From contig JNEM01011261.1 in the NCBI GenBank assembly GCA_000697335.1, forward strand, positions 1 through 56,152: DNA of 56,152 nt, in the 5' to 3' direction. Shown in pieces: positions 12,215 through 26,236 of the stretch. Made by a program: the position numbers and the translations under genes. This stretch comes from Conidiobolus incongruus B7586 (lineage: Eukaryota > Entomophthoromycota > Entomophthoromycetes > Entomophthorales > Conidiobolaceae). The notes under the pieces are model-generated. The model worked only from the letters and a program-made list of their open reading frames with translations, ran no database searches and was not told the origin of the DNA. Positions within the stretch are counted from its first letter, which is position 1. Every line of letters starts with the position of its first letter.

Positions 12215-13751
12215 TTATCCTTTAAATGATCTTTTTTTCAATTTAATATTTAATTTCTTCTCTTTAGGGATCAAGAGAAAACGATGTATTGGAGTAATTT
12301 TTGCACCTTCTTCCAGTTCCATTTCAAAGCGATGGAATAAATGAGCAAGTAAGAGGAATATCTCCATCCAAGCCAACTCCCTTCCAATACATGATCGCGG
12401 ACCAATGCTGAAAGCAAAAAGGCTGGCTTTTAATAGCTCTCTTTCAGGTCCTAACCATCGATCAATATCAAATTCCTTTGCATTAGGAAAGTATTCCTCC
12501 AAATGATTGATTCCATATTCATTGAACAAAATAATGGTCTAGATATTAAATATTTAGTATATATTTGACAAGAAAATATACACTTACTCCTTCAGGAATA
12601 AAATTCCCATCAATTATAGTACCTCCTTGAGGCACTTCTCGCGGTATTGGTCCAAAACCAACTGGATGAAATCTGAGCGACTCAAGGATAGCGGCCTCCA
12701 ATAATGGAAGTTTTTTGCGACATTCACTCATAGTTATAATAGCATTAGGATCTGGAAATTTTTTTATGATTTGAGTGATAATACGATCATAAATTGATCG
12801 ATTTTTCAAAATTTCATAAATGGTAAATATTAAAGTATTAGAAGTAGTGTCAACACCCGCAAGGAGTAAAGTAATCGATTCGTCAATTATTTGGTCATTC
12901 CTCAATCTTAAGCCTGATTCTTCATCCTGAGTGTCCATCATTGATTGGAGGATATCTATATGATCACTTTTTGACCCTCTTCTTTTGTTTATATTTTGGG
13001 TAACTAACCTACTGATAAAGTTATCCATTTCTCTAAATGATTTCAAAAATGGAAAAATAATCATAAGACCAATGAATGTAGTCTCTTTGTGAAGGAACTT
13101 CAGATATTGCTTGAATTGATCTGGATCATTGATACATCCAAGAGACTGTCCAAATACTAATCTACTCACCACGTCTAAGGTACTTGAATAAAACAACTCC
13201 AAGATATTTACTGTAACTTCCTCTTTGTCCGAATTGAATAAACTAGACAAATATCGAATTAGGTTGAAGGTACCTGTTTCTAGAATTGTTGGTTCCATAA
13301 TTTGCAGGGATTTGGAACTGAATGCTGGTGATAACAATCGTTTTCTTTGCATATGATAATTCTTCTCTGTTGTAGAGAGAATGGTAGGATCATTAAATTC
13401 AAAAACTTTATAATGCTTGGTTTTCTTATATTGATAGCTACTTAATAATTTATATGCCTTAACGTCACTCACCATGATCATATTTTTGGCAACTACAATC
13501 ACCTTACCATATTTTTGATGTAATTTGTAATACTCTTTGGCATTGGAAAGTAGTCTAAAAGTATATTTCTCAAAGAAAAAATATAGAGAATATTTTGGAC
13601 GTGGTAATTTTGATAATGGTCCGGTATAAAATACACAATAAATGTGGGTATAATAACACCAAAGACAACTGAAAACTAAGGTAAAAACAACCAACTCAGT
13701 ATAAGAGATAGATCTCCAAATTTGTTGCAAGTCGTTAAGCATGATATTCAT
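12215..13751 (-). CDS. cytochrome P450 monooxygenase (intact)
   Basis: A membrane-anchored, heme-thiolate monooxygenase, probably of the endoplasmic reticulum. Two exons, 13751-12588 and 12538-12215, joined by a 49-bp GTAAGT...TAG intron in phase 0, give 495 residues, normal for a microsomal P450. Residues about 20-42 form an N-terminal membrane anchor followed by a Pro-containing hinge (KLPRPK). Diagnostic motifs: AGVDTTS in helix I (298-304), ESLR of helix K (357-360), FDIDRW in the PERF region (411-416) and the heme loop FSIGPRSCIG with Cys438 (431-440). AFSSKSL and FGQSLG are shared with the broken paralogue at 15715-17260. The substrate cannot be told from sequence. The overall look recalls CYP4/CYP3-like fungal P450s, but no family number is claimed. 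Confidence 0.93.
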
Positions 13752-15714
13752 AATAAAAAACTGGGAAATTTTAAAAAATATATATTTCTCAAAATATCAT
13801 ACCATTTTATATTCATTTTAAATCATGCAATAGACTATATATTACCTCATTGATAATCGGTGGTGTCAAAAGTGTTTTCATTTATATATGTTCAGATTGT
13901 TTTTAATTCATTAATTAATTAATTATCCTTAATGTATTCAAAAAATTTCCACAATTCTCTTATTATTATAACTACATAAACTAAATGATTTGATTTAAGC
14001 CTTATTCTAAACGTTTTTTATTTAATTTTAATTGCTTAAATTTTATAATTATCAAACGAAATATGGTTTTAATTATATTATTTCAAAAATACTGTAATCA
14101 AAGAATGATGCTCTTTTGATACATGATAAAAAAAATATTGAATATCATTTTTACAGAGTACAGAAGGTAAAACCAACTTTTAGTTCTCGAAATTTACTCT
14201 TTTATGCTTTCAATTTTGAAATTAATATTAAATTATGCTTATAAGTTTGTAATATGTATATATAATATATATTTTACTAAACAACTTTAGGTTGAAATAC
14301 ATATTTAACGATCAAAAATTGAGAACAGAATATGGGAACTAATGTATATTGTTCACTCTATTTTCAATACTTTACACTCTCAAACCATTATTTGATGCAA
14401 AATTTTTGACTTTATTGATTAGTTAACTGCAAAAGTTGTCTCAAAATTTTATATTATTCAATCCCGAAATTTACTATTTTACCAATTTTTTCACATGTAT
14501 TAGAATAATAAACTATTTTAAAAAATATTTCAAATCTGTTTTAATTTTTATATAGTTTAATCAAATATTGATATTAATAGTATAATTGAAATAAAACTAA
14601 TTCCCGTTATCTAGTCAATATATTCTTTTGAAAATTAGATAGATAAAACTTATTATAAAAATATCATTTATATATAATATTTTATAATTTATTTGAATTT
14701 TTACCTTCATTGCTCAATACTCTATATACCAAATGGTTATAAGAGAGACAAAATGTAAAATATTGAAAGGCGTATTTAATAGTAATCTTTATTAGGTATA
14801 TTAAATTTGAATAAAAATTAGTAACTATTATATAAATTTCTATCACAAATTACTTTTCATATTTAAAATCTATTTATTTCCCAATTTTTATTTGGAATTT
14901 GAATCTTAATGTATATGAATCAAAAACTTAAAAATAAATCAAAGGATCAATATAATAACTAAATTTAATCTGATTATAAATTTTTTATACATATATAGGA
15001 CAACTTTGTTAATGGTGAGATGTGATGCTGTTATTTGAATATATTATTTGAAAAATAGCTGAAATTTAAAAAAATGAAAATTTGAAATGAATAATTTTTG
15101 TAAAAACTCATTGTTATGTATATTGAAATAATTATGATAAATACATTGAATTAATATATATATTTAAACAAATATATAATATGTTATTTAATATTATTAT
15201 GATATGTATTTGAATGGAATTAAGAGATTAAATTATTTGCGATATTAATTAAATTTTTCGAAGAATCATATAATTAACGTCTTGCTATAATCTTTATAAT
15301 TTTATCAATTTGAATATTTAAATATACAAATATAATACTATACATTAACCAAATTACCACATTAATTTTTTATTTAAATTGTATAATATTAAGAACTCAA
15401 TGATCAAATATAAATTCTTTGATGGCTTAAAAAATTTTGTTATCACATTGGATACAATTATTTTTATATACTCAAATATCGAATGTAATATTTTAATGCT
15501 AATAAAAATTGTTTTAATATAAATATATATCAACAAAATTATTTATATAATTCACCAGTAAATCATTGTTCAAAGTGATATTAGATATAATAATTCATTC
15601 GATAATTTTGTTAAAAAATAATAGATGTTTAAAAATATTTCATAGTGTATTCCTGAATAATAGAAAAAATAGTTACTAGCTAAATATAACAAAAAATTAC
15701 TTGTAATGCACTGG
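13752..15714. other. intergenic between the two P450 copies
   Basis: About 2 kb of AT-rich DNA holding the promoter of the intact P450 at its left edge. The only longer open frame (15354-15536, minus) is low-complexity and judged accidental. Confidence 0.5.
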
Positions 15715-17260
15715 CTAAACTTTAAAGGATCTTCTTCGAATTTTCATATTCAAATTCTTCTCTCTAGGAGATAGTAAGAAACCATTAACGGGAGTTGTCT
15801 TAGAATTATCTTCAAGTTCCATTTCAAATCTATGGAGTAAATAAGAGAGTAATAGGAACATCTCCATCCATGCTAACGCCCTTCCAATACATGTTCTTGG
15901 CCTTGTACTGAATGCATGCAGTTTTGGTTTCAATGACTCTCTCTGGTCCAAGCCATCTCTCAATATTAGATTCTTTCGCATTAGGAAAATATTCGTCTAA
16001 GTGGTTGACTGCGAATTCATTGAATGCTATTACGGTCTAAAGATTATATTATTAGTCATATAATAAAAGAAGTGTAAAATATAATTACTCTTTCAGGAAT
16101 AAAGTGATCATCAATTGTGGCGCCTCCTGGAGGAACCAATCGTGGAATGGGTTCAAATGCTACAGGATGAAATCTAAGAGATTCAAAGATAGCAGCTTCT
16201 AGTAATGGAAGTTTTTTACGGCAATTATCCACAGTAATTGTGGCATTAGGATCTGGGAACTCTTTCACTATCTGAGAAATAATATGTTCATAGAGTTATC
16301 GGTTCTTCAAAATTTCATAAATAGTAAAGATCAATGAATTGGAAGTAGTATCGATCCCTGCGAAGAGGAGAGTCATAGCTATATCCACAATTTCGTCATC
16401 TCTCAACCTCAAGCCCGACTCTTCATCTTGTGTATCCATCATGGATTGAAGGATATCAGAATGGCTACAGTTTGACTCTCTTTCCTTTTCCGTATTCTTA
16501 ACAGTTATTCCTTGAAAAAATTGGGTGGGAAGGTACCAACGTTTCAAAATTGTAATTAAAGGCAAAAGGCCAAAAACTAATTGGGTTCTGAAGATGAGTT
16601 TCATATAATATTTGAATTCATATGGATTCTCTATACTATGAAGAGATTGTCCGAATACTAATTGGCTAGTGACATCTAGAGTACTTCGATAAAATAGCTC
16701 GTAAATATCTACAGTAATTTCATTGGTATGGTTATTAAAAAAACTGGACAAATGTCTGATCAAGTTAAGAGTTCCAGTTTCGAGTATTAAAGGCTCCATA
16801 TTTTGCATGGATTTCGAACTGAATGCTGGCAATAACAATCTCTTTCTTTTCTCATGGTAATTCTTATCTCTCGAGGAGAATATAGTGAGATTATTGAAGT
16901 CAAATATCTTATATATCACGCTCTTTTTATGTTTATAGCCATTTAATAATTTAAAAGTTTCTATATCGCTAACTAGTAGACCATTTTTATCAAAAACGAA
17001 TACTTTTCCATAATCCTCATGCATTTCATAAAAGTTATCAACATGTCCTAATTATCTCAAGTAATATCTTTAAAAATAAAAGAAAAGCGGAATTTTAGGA
17101 CGAGGTAGATGTGAATGTGGTGCTGAATAATAAGCTGTATAAATTTGGTTATAATAAAACTATACAAAATTAAAAATTATACAAAAGGATACTAACTCAA
17201 AATAAGATACTGAATTCCAATATTGCTTTAAATAATTGAAAAAGCAATTTATTATATAAA
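15715..17260 (-). pseudogene. cytochrome P450 pseudogene, tandem paralogue
   Basis: Clearly homologous along its length to the intact P450 at 12215-13751 and with the same intron position (exon 1 ends at 16089, exon 2 starts at 16036). It retains AGIDTTS, ESLR and most of the C-terminal half. It is broken in several ways. A stop codon lies after the YEILKNR segment near 16298. Further in-frame stops fall in the N-terminal anchor and hinge region (about 17040-17165). A frameshift lies after the LGPER segment near 15945. No ATG is visible where the paralogue starts. The heme loop reads FSTRPRTCIG, with the conserved glycine replaced by arginine, so even a corrected protein might not bind heme normally. 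It is most likely a dead tandem duplicate. Confidence 0.88.
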
Positions 17261-19792
17261 AACCAATAGTTTTAATAATGATAAAAAGAGTAAAATTTTG
17301 TATTGTAGAATATTTCAGGCTATATACCATTCAACATCAAGCTTTGCATGACTTGCTCTAAAACATGTCACCACTCCAACCTGATCATTATTCCATCCTT
17401 AGATTATAATTAATATGATCATTGAATTTTCTCTGTATTATTGACTTTATAATATATTACTTGTGTAATACTAATCATATTGGATATTAAAACATCAAAA
17501 AATATTACAAATTTAAAACCAACGATATTTCACTAAAGATCTGAATAACTAAAATTTATTCAAGGTTTTAAACATCTCAATTTCTTTCCATTTAAAAAAC
17601 TTGATAAACTTGAAGTTTCTATTTTCTTAATTTTTATATAATATGTAATGATTAATGTGTATACTTGAGAATAAGTATATCATTGTTATATTGTAGCTGA
17701 TGTGATTTATATATTGCATATATAATAACTTTAAATATGCAATACATAAATAAACTATTAATAATCAGAAGACTCAGTTCATTTTGATAATGTATTGAAC
17801 TATATCATACTTTTAATTTATAAACAGAATAATATCAAATTTTGATTTTGGTACGATTCAAACATATTAATCAAATATCATAAACATAATTCAAGATTTT
17901 GTTATTATTGTAAAATTTTTCATTGATTATTAAATATTAAGGTTATATATATTATATTAACAATCCTGTTAGATAATATATATATTTAACCTTGAATCTG
18001 ACAGTAGCTAAAAAAATGTATTATATTAATTGTTAAAATTATAGATTTGGAATTAAATATGAATTCACTATTTAAACAATTATATAATAATCACAAATCT
18101 ATGATATTCAAGGATTGATATATAATTTTTCAATTATAATCAATAAAAGAGATAAAATTTAGACATATTATTAGAATTAGTAAATCCAAAATATATTTTT
18201 GAAATTTGAATTTTGATAAAATCAAACTTCGAAACGATATATATATATATATATTATCATTTTTTTATATTTTTCTAATTCCTATAATTTATTTTGTAAC
18301 CGATATATTAATTTGATTACAACTTGTTTAATAATCAGTTTATCGAAATTATTATAAAATCGAATATTAATAACCATCAGTAGAAATATGGTAATTATAT
18401 TTAAAAATATACTCAAAATAAAATTATATATATTATAAACATTTATTTAAAAATTGATTTTGATAATAATACAAAGTATTAAATTTGAATTTTTATATGT
18501 AATTTTTACATGATCATGATTTTATCAAAAATAATAAAGTCGCTAATTTTTTAACATTTAATATTGTATTAAAAAAACAATATTTTTAAATTTACTTTAA
18601 TCGGAGCATTGATAGCTATCTATTACATACTTAATAAATTTATATTTAATATATTATATTCTTTGACAACCTGTTATTTCAATTATTTTCAAATTAATAA
18701 TATAAATATGATTCATCTGATTAATTAGAAATAAATTTAACTTTTACTCAATTTATTTAAAATAAATATTATTAAAGCTATAGTTTAAATCAATTTATTG
18801 GTTATAAAAAATTAAAAATTATAATTAACATATTCATAAATAAAATACATATAATAATGAAAATAATAAAATATATTGTATGTAGTAAATGAGGAAACCA
18901 GGGTTTTTATATTGTGTTTTAAAATAAATTAAATATGATATTTGATAAATTTAACGAAAATGTTGAAAATTATTTGATACCTATATTATTTGTAAAAAAA
19001 TATAGGTTAAATAAATTAATATTCTATTAATAAGTAATTTAATTGTTACGATTATCAATTTTATCACAAATTATAAGTTCATAATTAATTCATTAGCTTA
19101 AATATTATTTCAATGTTGGTAAGTAATAATTATTACTCTCCAAATAAATAATAACAGCAAACTAGAACAATTGATATAAATTTAATAATAAAATTGGAAT
19201 ACTAGGTAATGTGAATAATATATCTATATTCAAATAAATTCTAAATCTGAGCTTGTCGTTTATTTCAGTTGGATCGAAAAATAAATTAATTATTAAACTA
19301 AAAAAGGAGAGTGTCTATAGATTATATAATATATGATAAATATAAAGTAATTAAAAATGATAAAAAATTGGAGTTTATTTAGAAATATATTATATGTAAA
19401 TTTGTTATTGAGTATATTTGAATATATCTTCAAGGGATTTATATAATAATTTGACTAAATTAAATGATGAAATCATATTGAATTTATGAAAAAATAAAGT
19501 TAATAGAATAGAATTTTAAAATTGTGGGATATTAATTTTCCAATAATATTTAGTATTAACAGAGTATTAATCAATCCAACAAAAATAATTAATACACTGA
19601 GCATCGCGGGCCTCTTCTTCTCCATCCACCTTCCAATAGTTGGTGTAAGATGCTTTTTTAATTTAACATCCATTAATTATCCAATACTAACGAATTCAAT
19701 TTTTTATATAATCCAAACAAAAAATCAAAAATGCCAACCTGATCTCTATTACAAAACTTGAATTTATTACAATTACAGTAATCTGAGTCACG
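17261..19792. other. intergenic, AT-rich, upstream of RPL9
   Basis: About 2.5 kb with no recognisable gene. The last 200 bp (about 19590-19792) are less AT-rich and contain a pyrimidine-rich tract (CCTCTTCTTCTCCATCC at about 19610-19626), typical of ribosomal-protein gene leaders, so the transcription start of RPL9 is probably nearby. A leader intron ending in TTACAG just before 19780 is possible but unproven. Confidence 0.45.
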
Positions 19793-20471
19793 ATGAAAGA
19801 ACTTACCAAGTCCGAAACTTTGGTTATTCCCGAAGGTGTTGAAGTCACCATCAAGGCCCGTTTCATCACTGTTACTGGTCCTCGTGGTACTTTGACTAAA
19901 GACCTCCGTCACATCAACTGTGAAGTCCAACGTGTTTCCAAGAACAAGATCAACGTTGTTGTCTACCACGGTTCCCGCAAGCACGTCGCTTGTATCCGTA
20001 CCGCTGTTTCCCACATCAGAAACATGATCACCGGTGTCACCAAGGTAAATTCCAGTAGTTTACCAGTTTGGGGATTCAAATTAATAATTTTAAAATAGGG
20101 TTTCTTATACAAGATGCGTTACGTATATGCTCACTTTCCCATCAACGTTATTGTTTCCGATGACGGTAAGAACGTCGAAGTCCGTAACTTCTTAGGTGAA
20201 AAGATCATCCGCCGTGTCACTATGTTGGAAGGTGTCACTTGTGAAATCTCCACTGAACAAAAGGATGAAATCATCATCAAGGGTAACAGCATTGAAAACG
20301 TCTCCCAATCCGCCGCTTCTATTCAACAATCCACCACTGTTAAGAAGAAGGATATTCGTAAATTCTTGGACGGTATCTACGTTTCTGAAAAGGTAATTAC
20401 TTTTGCTGTACTATTACTATTTTTTACTTATTATCTTTCTTTTTTAGACCACTATTGTTCAAGATGAATAA
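19793..20471 (+). CDS. RPL9: 60S ribosomal protein uL6 (L9)
   Basis: Structural protein of the large cytosolic ribosomal subunit. Three exons, 19793-20044, 20099-20392 and 20448-20471, give 189 residues, the usual eukaryotic uL6 length. The introns are 54 and 55 bp and both fall in phase 0. Hallmarks are [15 protein letters not shown] near residue 25, [18 protein letters not shown] followed by [17 protein letters not shown], and the C-terminal [16 protein letters not shown]. These match yeast Rpl9 closely from memory. Codon use is richer in C and G at third positions than in the neighbouring genes (for example CGT, CGC, AAG, GTC), as expected of a highly expressed gene. The ATG at 19793 is the first in frame with the conserved N-terminus. 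Confidence 0.97.
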
Positions 20472-23400
20472 ATGACCCAATTTATTTAACAGTTTAACTG
20501 TTAAAATAAAGCCTATATTGGTAATATAGTGTACTATATTAATTAGAAAATAACACCCATATTTATCGATCCATTGTCTGCGATTCTATAACTTGGATTA
20601 TATATGTCCGTCGATTGAATCTGTCTTGTTTGGAGTATATTTTACTTTTTAATATATTAATACCATTATAGATTTCAGTTCAATTTTATCTCGTTCCCCA
20701 TGTCTCTTGGGCATAATTTTAGCTATCCCATTATCATTTTACGGATTATACTTATATTTTGGAAATTCGGTCCTCCTATCTCAGTCCATTTTTTAATGAC
20801 TTCTCTATCAATTTTTAATATGTGTATCAGCACTTTTGTCGGTAATATTATAACACGGTAATCTTCTAACTTAGATCTACCTACTTTCAGATAAGCTTAC
20901 CATTATTTTCTAATTTATCTCACTATCATCTTATCTTACCTTATTAATATCCTTTTGAATTTTTACCCTTCAAAAAATCATTTTTTTTTATTTTTTTAAA
21001 ATAATTTTATCTAACATCATACAACTTTTAGATTTTACATCATATATTTTTAAATGATTCACATGCTAAGTAGCTTTTATTTTAAATTCAATATATCTAG
21101 CACACTTTTTATATATTTCTCATTGAATTTTTTTTAAATATTAAATTTCAATACAGAATCAAATAAAATAAATATTTATTATTTATGTTTATCTTGATTT
21201 TTTTATTATATTTATATTCTCTAAGATTTTTTAAAATTTCTGTGTAATTCGAAAATTAGGAGAAATTGTTGAGAAGGCATTTTGAAAAATAATATTTATC
21301 AATTATGATAATAAATCTTGTCTGTATTGAGTTTATATTTAAAAATATATGATATTCTTAAGTATATAAAATTCTATTTATTATAATTTTATATTTTTCA
21401 ACAAATCATATTATAGATTTTAATAATACAATATACTAATATAATATTAAAAAAGGGTAATATTCATTTGATTTTAATACTATTGATCTTTTCTTTGATT
21501 TTAGAATATATAATAATTCTATCTTATAAAATAGTTTTTTATTAATAATCAATTTTAATTATTTTTATAAGGTTAAATATTAAAAAATAATTATTATTAT
21601 AATTTAGTAAAATTTTTATATTAATTTTAATTTTAGTTCTTAAATTTAAAGAATATATTTATATTATAACTAAAATTATTATGTTAATAAACCTATAAAA
21701 ATTATTTAAATATTAAATCAAATTCCTCTAGTTTATTTTTAAATTGATAATATATATTATTTCTATAATATATATTTATATACAAAAAATTTAAATCAAA
21801 AGTGAAAACAATTTATCAGATCATATATATATATATATAATTTTTTTTAATCATTTTATAATTTAATATCATTATCATTTCATTTTTATCTATTTTTTAA
21901 TATTGCTAAAAAATGTAATAATGCTATTTTATATAGGTTCCTTGGGATAAATATTTTAACACAATTTTAATATATCAAAATATTCACTCGATTTAAATAT
22001 TATTAAATAATTCAAACTTAACAATTAGTGTATTAATTATTTTTATTAATATAATATTAATCAAATAATATATTATTATTATTAATGTAATTTATTAATA
22101 ATGAAATAAATATATATATGTAATATTGTTATTAAAATTAAATCAAGTTATTAACCAAATTAATATTAATAAATTATATAATTTTTGGATTGTTTGTTAA
22201 ATCTTATTTAAAAAATACTATTTTATAGGATATTAAAAATAAATAAATAGTTATTTAAATATTTTATAAAAAATATTTCACTTATGTCTCATAGGTATAT
22301 CTAGTATTGGAAAATTTTCTAATTATTTTATGATAATTTATATTATATATAATTTAATTACATTAGTTTTTTTTGTTTTAATTTAACTTGATTTAATAAT
22401 ATATATATTTCTTTTTAATATTCAATTTTAATAATATATTATTTATTAAAAATTTCAATTATATATTTTGGAATTAAATGATGAAGCTATTTGAAAATAT
22501 TGCTGGGGATTGAATGTATCAAATAATTAAGGATAGATTAATTTGGTAGTAATATTATTAAATTCATTTTATAGGATTAATTTTATATTGATTAAAAATT
22601 TATGTCAAGAATATTAACTGTAGCTATGAGATCATTTTTAATTATTTTGATATATTTATTAAAATGGAAAAAAATTTATATTTTATTATATGTTTTTAAT
22701 AATTAAATAATAGAAATTCTATTTAAACCGATTACTAAATTAAATTTTTTTTAAAATCTACAGTTAAATATATTAACTTTATAATATTTAATATTTTGCA
22801 CAATATATGAATATTGATGATATTTTTTAGTTCACTATAGATATACTAAAAAATTAAAAGGATAAATTAGAATTAGATAAATATATTATTGCAAATTTTC
22901 CATTTACAATAAAATCATTCAAAAACAACGTAATTGTTAAGATTATAGTAGAAAATTCTTATATATATTCTAATTATAAAATATAGATCAAAAATTAATT
23001 TTGTTCTAAAATCAAAAATACAAAGTGCAATTGTTATATACTTGAGAATGATACTGAAATGAATTTTTATCTGTTATTATTTAATTATTTGTCTGATATC
23101 AGTTTCAATCCTCAATTAAATTATATTTAAAATAATTAATTTAATAATATATTTTATCTAATTTGACCAAAAATAGCATTTACTTGTCAGTATACTATAT
23201 ATTATATTACAGCCAATCATGCTTGATTTATGTAAAATGTAAAAATTGATAACACTAAAGTTAAAACTAAATTATTTATTTGTCAATACTTTAAGTATCA
23301 TAATGGAGTTTGAAGACTTGTTAGTTGATGAAGTAAATGTATTTTTGAAACTATCATTACACCAAAACCGAACTTCAAAATCTGAAATTCTGCAATTTGC

Positions 23401-26236
23401 TCTTGCGTCATTATTGAAAGTTTGATTGTATATATTAAACCATGTCTTATACTCTCGGTAGTGTTGAAGTTAAAATCTATGTGAAAAGTACGTTTAAATA
23501 ATTCACCAGTAATTTCTCAAGATTTTTGGGAATTGAAAATTCAATCTAAATCAGAATGTATAACTGATATTACAACACAACTATGAGGACTAATATGATG
23601 ATCATATATTATGAATGGACCTTTTTGCTGATAATCCTTGGTGTTACTCATATTCTCTGTATTAATTTAATTAATTATACCAATTAAAATTTGAATCTGT
23701 CAATTCATAATGCTTCATTTATATAGTCTTTTTTGAATTCTCAGAACATTGATATACCATTTTGTCCAGATAAATTGAGAAAATTCAACGGATTTTGTTC
23801 AAAAAAAGCATGTTATCGGGTATTATCATGGCAAATTAAAGGATTTTATATGAACATCGATTATTAAGATAATATATCATATCATTTTAATAATAATATA
23901 AATATTTTGAATAATAACGCAATAGCTCTGTAAATTTCACTTAAAGATAAATCTTATTAAATCATCATCGTTACAATAAATTTAGTAAATTTAATAATTT
24001 TAATAATTTTAGATAGTGTTTTTTAGAATTGGTAATTCTCAAAATAAACTAATGAATGTATATATTTGGAAATAAATATTTCTATACAAAGGAGTTGAAT
24101 AGATATTATATAGTAATTGTTAAAATCAAATATGGAATATAACTTGATAATTAGATATAAAAAACATAATAATTGTTTGAATTGATCATTTCAAAATTCT
24201 ATTATATCAAAAAGTCACTGGATTTAATTGCTAGAAAAAATATTAACAATTAATATAATATAATAAATTATTGAGTTTCAAATTTCAATATATATTGCCA
24301 TTTTCAATATTTATATATTTTTTAAAAATTTACTATAGTATTTGAATTATTTTTAAACTCTAAAAATTTGATTCAATTATTTAAAAATAGTTGAAGCATT
24401 TATTTGGATTAATTTAACTATCATTACCCCATGATTTTGAAAATCAAATAACATAAATTTTTACTTATTTATGATAAAAATAAAATTAATTACATATTTT
24501 TGATTAATATGATGAAATAATGAAGTAGTTGATTTATTTTTTTGTAGTTAATGTGATACTTTGTTTTCCATATCTTATGCTTCATACCATGTTATCAATA
24601 ATATATATACTTGTTAATTTATTTAGTCTTATAATACTGTATAGATTTTAAAACACAATTATCCCAATATAAACTATGTAAATTACGGATCTAATAAATT
24701 CATTTATAATATATCAATATATTATAGTTTTAAGTATATACATAATGCGAATATCAACATCAGTTCTAAAAACAATTTGTAAATTTTAAATCTTAACCAA
24801 TATAGTATAGGTAATTAGATAGCAAGAAATTAATGATTTGTAAATGAAATCATAGAACGATATCTAATATTAAAAGAACCTCTAATAATCATACTACTTT
24901 TACATGTTATAAATAATGATGTTTCAATATACTAAATATTTATTGAAAATATGTTATCATATATCATTGTTGTTAATTCAATTAAAATTATTTATAATAT
25001 ATATGCTATCCAAATATTTGATATTAATTCCAAAAATTATTCTCTATTAACTGTAAACAAAAAAATCATAATATCTATAAATTTAACCAATAAAATTTAA
25101 ATGTTATCACACTTCCAGCATAATTGTTAAATTTCAAATTCTGATTCAAAATTATTCTTAATTAATTCCTGGAAATGTAAATTTTTTTGTTAAATTGGAT
25201 AAATTTGGTAACTTGAAACTTAGAAAAGTTTCAATTAATTTATGGTGAATATGTTTCCTATTGGTTATTATTATTGGTACTTTGTGAATTTTCTGATTAT
25301 TATAATATATTTTTATTGTAATTGTTTTGTCTATTATTCAACTGTTTAGACTATTAGAATGATATTGATTTATTATCAAATTGATTAAAATAAATGTTCA
25401 ATTTATAAGCTATAATTAAAGTTAATGATCACATTGAATTCATTTATTTGCACTAAGTATTACATGCTCAATATGATCTACAAAATATATTGTAATCATT
25501 TGGAAACATTATAATAAGGAAAAAAAATTTTTTACTTTTAGTAAACAATTGATCAATTCGTTTTTAAATTTTACAATTTAAGGAATATTTCAATGAATTA
25601 ATGAATTACTAATAGTAAACAAAAGATCAAACATATAATTTCAACAATAGTTAAAATTTAATCAATTTAAAAAACATATCAAAAAGCTTCAATTAACCCA
25701 AAGTAAAATAACAAAATTGAATAAAACAATAAAATACCTAAAATAAAAAGTATCAGTTTTGAAACAACTAATTTAAATCGAATTTTCAGATTTAAAAATT
25801 TTTTATTTAACGGTAATTTTTTAATTTTTATTACATTGAATAAATGGAAGATTTTTTTAATTGTTTGAATCTTGTTATTAATCAATAATCTATTTCTTAT
25901 CTCTTAATCAATCTCTTTTCTCTTTTATTTGGCAACAAAAAACAAAATAATATTAATAAGTGAATATTGAATTAATATATCAATTATTGATAATTTATTT
26001 AATATATCATTTAAAATATCCATATATAATAAAATATTGTATATATCATCAATAAATATCACTTTAATTCTTAAATAATTAATAAAATAATTAATTAAAA
26101 CTAGTAAAATATTTCAAGTTGGAAAGAGGTAATTAAAAGTAATTATTACAATTTATAATATTGTTATAAATTGATTTTGCTATTCCTCAATTACTCTTCT
26201 ATATTCTCATAATATTAATATAAAAATTTTTCTAGT
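20472..26236. other. long AT desert (about 5.7 kb)
   Basis: The longest gene-free stretch here. Just after RPL9 there is an inverted repeat around 20488-20504 and an AATAAA at 20505-20510, a likely polyadenylation signal. Two patches have higher complexity. 20640-20960 includes a 40-codon hydrophobic open stretch, and 23300-23430 has a 40-codon open frame. The rest is very AT-rich with no coding signal. The final 100 bp must contain the ankyrin-gene promoter. Confidence 0.5.
23303..23425 (+). other. possible small ORF or exon remnant
   Basis: A 40-codon open frame with ordinary amino-acid composition (starts MEFEDLLVDEVNVFLKL) inside an otherwise non-coding desert. The bases around it (23220-23830) are also less AT-rich than their surroundings. 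I do not recognise the peptide and no flanking exon is convincing. It may be a relic of a lost gene or a chance frame. Confidence 0.2.

Noticed and set aside
19522-19761. 79-codon frame upstream of RPL9
   Set aside because: Lies in the RPL9 leader, begins with TTG and has low-complexity content; no family match.
20640-20770. 40-codon hydrophobic open stretch (CLLGIILAIPLSFYGLYLYF)
   Set aside because: No start, no supported splice partners and stops on both sides; hydrophobic frames are common in AT-rich DNA.
25679-25885. 68-codon hydrophobic minus-strand frame
   Set aside because: Composition (I, L, F, K, N) is what random AT-rich sequence gives; no leader, splice or homology signal.
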